Source: Planctomycetota bacterium (lineage in GTDB: Bacteria; Planctomycetota; Phycisphaerae; Sedimentisphaerales; Anaerohalosphaeraceae). Taken from it: a DNA stretch of 10,133 nt. The position numbers and the translations under genes were made by a program. Shown here piece after piece: positions 7,315 to 10,133 of the stretch. The notes beneath the pieces are model-generated. The model was not told the origin of the DNA. It worked only from the letters and a program-made list of their open reading frames with translations, and searched no databases. Each line of letters begins with the position of its first letter. Position 1 is the first letter of the stretch. Where the stretch lies: assembly GCA_012519365.1 (NCBI GenBank), contig JAAYQH010000097.1, forward strand, positions 1-10,133, in the 5' to 3' direction.

Positions 7315-8685
7315 TTAAAGCGACCATCCTTCACGGTACGACGGGTTGACGTATTTATTCAATTCGGGGATATTCGTGCACTTCATATTGTCGCCGTCCC
7401 ATACGATTCTCTCGCCTGGGCGAAACAGGCACAAATTGCCCATCAACACCATCTCTGTAAACGGTCCGGCATAGTCGAACGGCGTGGAAGGTTCGTTTAG
7501 ACCCTTGCAGGCATTAACCCAGTTCATTTCGTGGCTGGTTTTGATTCGCTCAAGCGTCGGTTCCGGCCGTTTATATTCTCGCATTCGGGAATAGGGAATC
7601 AATTCGGGACGTTTGCCGTAGCAGCCGCACATCAGCTTGCCTTTATCGCCGATAAACAGCACGCCGCCGTCACCGTCACCCATTCGACGACTGTCTTCCA
7701 GTTCTTCCGGCCGTTCCGGCATTAGCCCGCCGTCGTACCAGTGCACCTTCACCGCTGGCATGCCTTCACGGGCCGGATAATCAAGATGAATGATCGAACC
7801 GAGCGGATAGGTTTCTTCGACGCCGATTTTCTTCCAATGCTCAACCACATTGCCCACATAACTGCCCTGGGCAGCAACAGGATATTTCAACTTCAGCGCC
7901 CAGAAGATCGGATCCATAACATGACAAGCCATATCGCCGAGGGCTCCTGTCCCGAAATCCACCCATGCACGCCAGTCCCACGGATGATAGGCACGGTGGT
8001 ACGGACGCATCGGCGCCGGCCCAATCCACAAATCCCAGTCCAGCGTTTCCGGAACCGGCATTGTCTCGGTGGGACGATTCATCCCCTGCGGCCAGACCGG
8101 CCGGTTCGTCCAGGCATGTGCTTCTCGTACCTGGCCGATCGCGCCGTCCCAAATCCATTCACAAATGTTGCGAATCCCGTCCCCGCTGTGTCCCTGATTG
8201 CCCATCTGGGTAACGACTTTATATTTGCGGGCCGCCTCGGTCAGCATGCGGGCTTCATAGACCGTCTTGGTCAGGGGTTTTTGCACATACACGTGTTTGC
8301 CTCGACGCATACACTCCATAGCGATTACCGCATGAGTATGATCGGGCGTGGCAATCACCACTGCATCGATCTGATTGCCCATCTCATCAAGCATTTTTCG
8401 ATAATCCTTGAATCGTTTGGCGTTCGGATATTTCTCGAACGTTCCTTTGGCGTAATCCCAGTCAACATCGCATAACGCAACGATATTTTCCGATTGCATT
8501 TGGTCAAGGTTGCCTTTGCCCATGCCGCCGACACCGACGCCGGCGATATTGAGCTTATTATTGGCGGACACCGCCCCATTGGCACCCAACACACGCCCCG
8601 GGACAAATGTAAACAACGCAGCGCCTGTCGCCGCCGAACCGATAAAATCACGCCGTGTCAAGCCGTTTTTTTGTTTTGACTTCAT
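7315..8685 (-). CDS. Tat-exported Gfo/Idh/MocA family oxidoreductase
   Basis: 456 residues from the ATG at 8685. A twin-arginine signal (LTRRDFIGSAATGAALF, to about residue 36) is followed by the Rossmann fold with NIAGVGVGGMGKGN (G51, G53, G56), the acidic end of strand 2 in ALCDVD, and VVIATPDHTHA. K136 in VYVQKPL is the family's catalytic-type lysine, with Gln in place of the usual Glu. GDMACHVMD (D251, H255) lies where the family places active-site Asp and His. Tat export means the protein leaves folded with NAD(P) bound, as known for glucose-fructose oxidoreductase, so the cofactor must be reoxidised in the periplasm. It is the first of two oxidoreductases flanking the TIM/DUF1080 gene and would oxidise or re-reduce the sugar, with C3 oxidation the most likely given the neighbours. 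An upstream in-frame TTG (8700) is rejected because it overlaps the ribosome site. Confidence 0.9.
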   Translation of the reverse strand: MKSKQKNGLTRRDFIGSAATGAALFTFVPGRVLGANGAVSANNKLNIAGVGVGGMGKGNLDQMQSENIVALCDVDWDYAKGTFEKYPNAKRFKDYRKMLDEMGNQIDAVVIATPDHTHAVIAMECMRRGKHVYVQKPLTKTVYEARMLTEAARKYKVVTQMGNQGHSGDGIRNICEWIWDGAIGQVREAHAWTNRPVWPQGMNRPTETMPVPETLDWDLWIGPAPMRPYHRAYHPWDWRAWVDFGTGALGDMACHVMDPIFWALKLKYPVAAQGSYVGNVVEHWKKIGVEETYPLGSIIHLDYPAREGMPAVKVHWYDGGLMPERPEELEDSRRMGDGDGGVLFIGDKGKLMCGCYGKRPELIPYSRMREYKRPEPTLERIKTSHEMNWVNACKGLNEPSTPFDYAGPFTEMVLMGNLCLFRPGERIVWDGDNMKCTNIPELNKYVNPSYREGWSL

Positions 8686-8694
8686 GGTACCGGT

Positions 8695-8698
8695 CTCC
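8695..8698 (-). promoter_or_regulatory. Ribosome binding site that decides the oxidoreductase start
   Basis: GGAG on the minus strand, 9 bases before the ATG at 8685-8683. The alternative TTG start at 8700-8698 would overlap this site and add only METGT ahead of the Tat signal, so the ATG is preferred. The 39-base gap to the HEAT-repeat gene holds no convincing promoter or terminator. Confidence 0.6.
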
Positions 8699-8724
8699 AA
8701 AATGTACTGTTCAAACCTATAGTG

Positions 8725-10133
8725 CTATTTTACACGCAATCCCCGCATCGGCGAACCATCCGGGTTGGTTACACGCAGACAAAACCCCCATCCGCCGCTT
8801 GACTGAATTATTTTCATTAAAATCTCATTTTCGCCTTCCCGAAGCTGCACGTTCACCTTGTCATCTGCGGGCGTTACCGGCCGCTGGACATTATTGGCGT
8901 GAATCAAGCGGCCGTTGAGCCACACCTTAACGCCGTCGTCGCTGCCGATTTCCAAAATCGCATCCTTTTTTTCCGGCAAGATGATGACCGTTCGCGCATA
9001 GGCCGCTCGATGGGTCCCGCCAAAAGCCTTGTCAAGGTCCATCAGCCAAAATGTTGACGGATCCTCCGACTTGGGCAGCGGCCGCCATTGTACCTGCTCC
9101 GGACTCACTTCCGGCGTAAAGGCGGTGTCAAATAACTGTTGATAATTATTCGCTTCATAAGGTCCTGCCGCCTGCCACGAAATGATATAGCCGATGCGCT
9201 TGTCAATCTCGTCAAGAATTTTTTGAGCACGTTCTTTAATCGCGGCATTAGGGGTCTGACGAATAGTTGTCTGAAGAGCCTCTTGAGCCAAATCAGGAGC
9301 GGTGGTTGCCAATTTGTCGCATATATTGACAATAGCCGCCTCCGCCTCGGCTTTCAGCTCAGGATTGCCCGCCGCTTTAAGAGCCAACTCCAACGCCGAG
9401 GTAGTGCCGTAACCGCCCAACGCCGCCAAAACAAGTTTTTGTTCCTGCGGCCGATCCGCCAGTTTCATCGCTTCGGCAAGCGACTGGACAATCTGGGACT
9501 CGGTCTTGCCTTCGGCATTGGTCAATAAACGAATATAAGCCCGAAAGGCCAGAATTTTTTGCGATTCATCTTCGGCGCTGACGGCCAATTGACGCACATC
9601 CTGGAAAAAGTCCCTTCCCGGCCAATCCAGCATTGCCCGCAAGGCCGCCTGGCGTACTGTCGTATCCGAAGATTGACGAAAACGACGAATCATCTCGACA
9701 GCCTGCGGATCACCGAGCCGTCCCAAAACCCGCAAAAAGGAGGCTTGGGCCGCCGGGGTCTGAACCGATTCCAGTCGGGCCAGCAGTGCGGCCGCACGGC
9801 CGCGAGGGTCTGCGATTTTTTCTGCCGCCGCCAAGGCCACGGTTTCTGCCGCGGAGTCGGGACGGGCTGCCAGCAAGTCGGCCGCTGCCGGCACATCCTC
9901 TGCCGACACCATCATCTGCAGCGAACGAAACGCTTCTTGTGCCGCGCGTCCCTCCTGTTCTTTTGCAACCGCAAACAAGATCCCTTTGAGCGACTCTTCC
10001 CCCCGTTGTCCAACAGCACGAATCAGTTCCGTCGCTACAGCTTCATCACGCTGCGTTCCGATTGTCCGGCGGATACCCTCTTCAATCGCCGCTGCCGCAT
10101 CCTGTCCGCCCAATTGATACAGGGCCTGGCGGG
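8725..10133 (-). CDS. HEAT-repeat protein with C-terminal jelly-roll (PA14/carbohydrate-binding-like) domain, 5' end cut by window edge
   Basis: The frame is open to the right edge (468 residues visible), so the true start lies outside; a TTG at 10113 is not a credible start because coding-like sequence continues upstream (RQALYQLGGQD). The first about 310 visible residues are helical HEAT-type repeats rich in Ala and Leu, such as FLRVLGRLGDPQAVEMIRRF and VRQAALRAMLDW, a fold that binds other proteins. The last about 155 residues start at GYIISWQAAGPY and include RTVIILPEKKDAILEIGSDD, GVKVWLNGRLIH and LREGENEILMKI, the pattern of a beta-jelly-roll of the PA14 or glycosidase sugar-binding type. 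This layout is frequent in secreted planctomycete proteins whose N-terminus carries another domain, so the missing part may be enzymatic. The stop is TAG, the only one among the seven visible stops. It is upstream in the same run as the oxidoreductases and may scaffold them or bind the polymer; its function is unknown. Confidence 0.82.
   Translation of the reverse strand, partial: RQALYQLGGQDAAAAIEEGIRRTIGTQRDEAVATELIRAVGQRGEESLKGILFAVAKEQEGRAAQEAFRSLQMMVSAEDVPAAADLLAARPDSAAETVALAAAEKIADPRGRAAALLARLESVQTPAAQASFLRVLGRLGDPQAVEMIRRFRQSSDTTVRQAALRAMLDWPGRDFFQDVRQLAVSAEDESQKILAFRAYIRLLTNAEGKTESQIVQSLAEAMKLADRPQEQKLVLAALGGYGTTSALELALKAAGNPELKAEAEAAIVNICDKLATTAPDLAQEALQTTIRQTPNAAIKERAQKILDEIDKRIGYIISWQAAGPYEANNYQQLFDTAFTPEVSPEQVQWRPLPKSEDPSTFWLMDLDKAFGGTHRAAYARTVIILPEKKDAILEIGSDDGVKVWLNGRLIHANNVQRPVTPADDKVNVQLREGENEILMKIIQSSGGWGFCLRVTNPDGSPMRGLRVK

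Noticed and set aside
7741..8475. 244-codon plus-strand open frame
   Set aside because: Antisense to a well-supported Tat-exported oxidoreductase; its composition (many His, Arg, Pro) and lack of any motif mark it as a shadow.
8686..8700. TTG start five codons upstream of the oxidoreductase ATG
   Set aside because: It would place the start on the GGAG ribosome site and only add residues ahead of a normal Tat signal.
747..10133. General reassignment of TGA to glycine (as in SR1/Gracilibacteria)
   Set aside because: Only one in-frame TGA occurs in about 3,200 codons although glycine is common; a reassigned code would show many. The gene content also does not fit those groups.
1..10133. tRNA, rRNA, CRISPR array, insertion sequence or attachment-site repeats
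   Set aside because: Almost all bases are coding; I saw no cloverleaf, no regularly spaced repeats, no transposase or integrase and no flanking direct repeats.

Overview
The window looks like a piece of a Planctomycetota chromosome, most likely from the Phycisphaerae/Sedimentisphaerales side. This is inferred from gene content: Tat-exported Gfo/Idh/MocA oxidoreductases, a DUF1080 domain, a HEAT-repeat protein with a C-terminal jelly-roll, and a multihaem cytochrome with its own b-type partner. No rRNA or other marker gene is present to confirm it. Every gene I can support lies on the minus strand.

Layout in the direction of transcription, from the right edge to the left: a HEAT-repeat/jelly-roll protein cut by the window edge (8725-10133); a Tat-exported Gfo/Idh/MocA oxidoreductase (7315-8685); an exported fusion of a xylose-isomerase-like TIM barrel with a DUF1080 (3-keto-disaccharide hydrolase) domain (5860-7281); a second Tat-exported Gfo/Idh/MocA oxidoreductase interrupted by one in-frame TGA (4478-5839); a seven-haem cytochrome c with a C-terminal membrane anchor (2616-4457); a b-type cytochrome membrane protein (1960-2613); and an MFS permease (747-1913) whose stop codon lies in the stem of a rho-independent terminator (723-748). 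Gaps between these genes are 2 to 46 bases, so they probably form one operon whose promoter lies beyond the right edge. After the terminator comes a separately promoted lipoprotein with a discoidin-like domain (1-550), cut by the left edge.

The genes can be read together as a cell-envelope pathway for 3-keto-glycoside chemistry. The oxidoreductases would oxidise a sugar ring at C3. The TIM-barrel/DUF1080 fusion would cleave the keto-glycoside by elimination and hydration. The MFS permease would import the product. The unusual part is the pair of respiratory genes in the middle: a seven-haem cytochrome c translationally coupled to a membrane cytochrome b could carry electrons between the periplasmic oxidation and the quinone pool. 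The substrate is unknown, and the link between the cytochromes and the sugar enzymes is inferred from gene order alone.

The main anomaly is the TGA at 5693-5695. It replaces the last glycine of the GxGxxG nucleotide-binding motif in an otherwise intact 453-codon gene. A point nonsense mutation or a base-calling error are the simplest explanations. No tRNA, rRNA, CRISPR array, insertion sequence or notable repeat was seen. The only gap near 200 bases (551-746) holds the lipoprotein promoter and the operon terminator.
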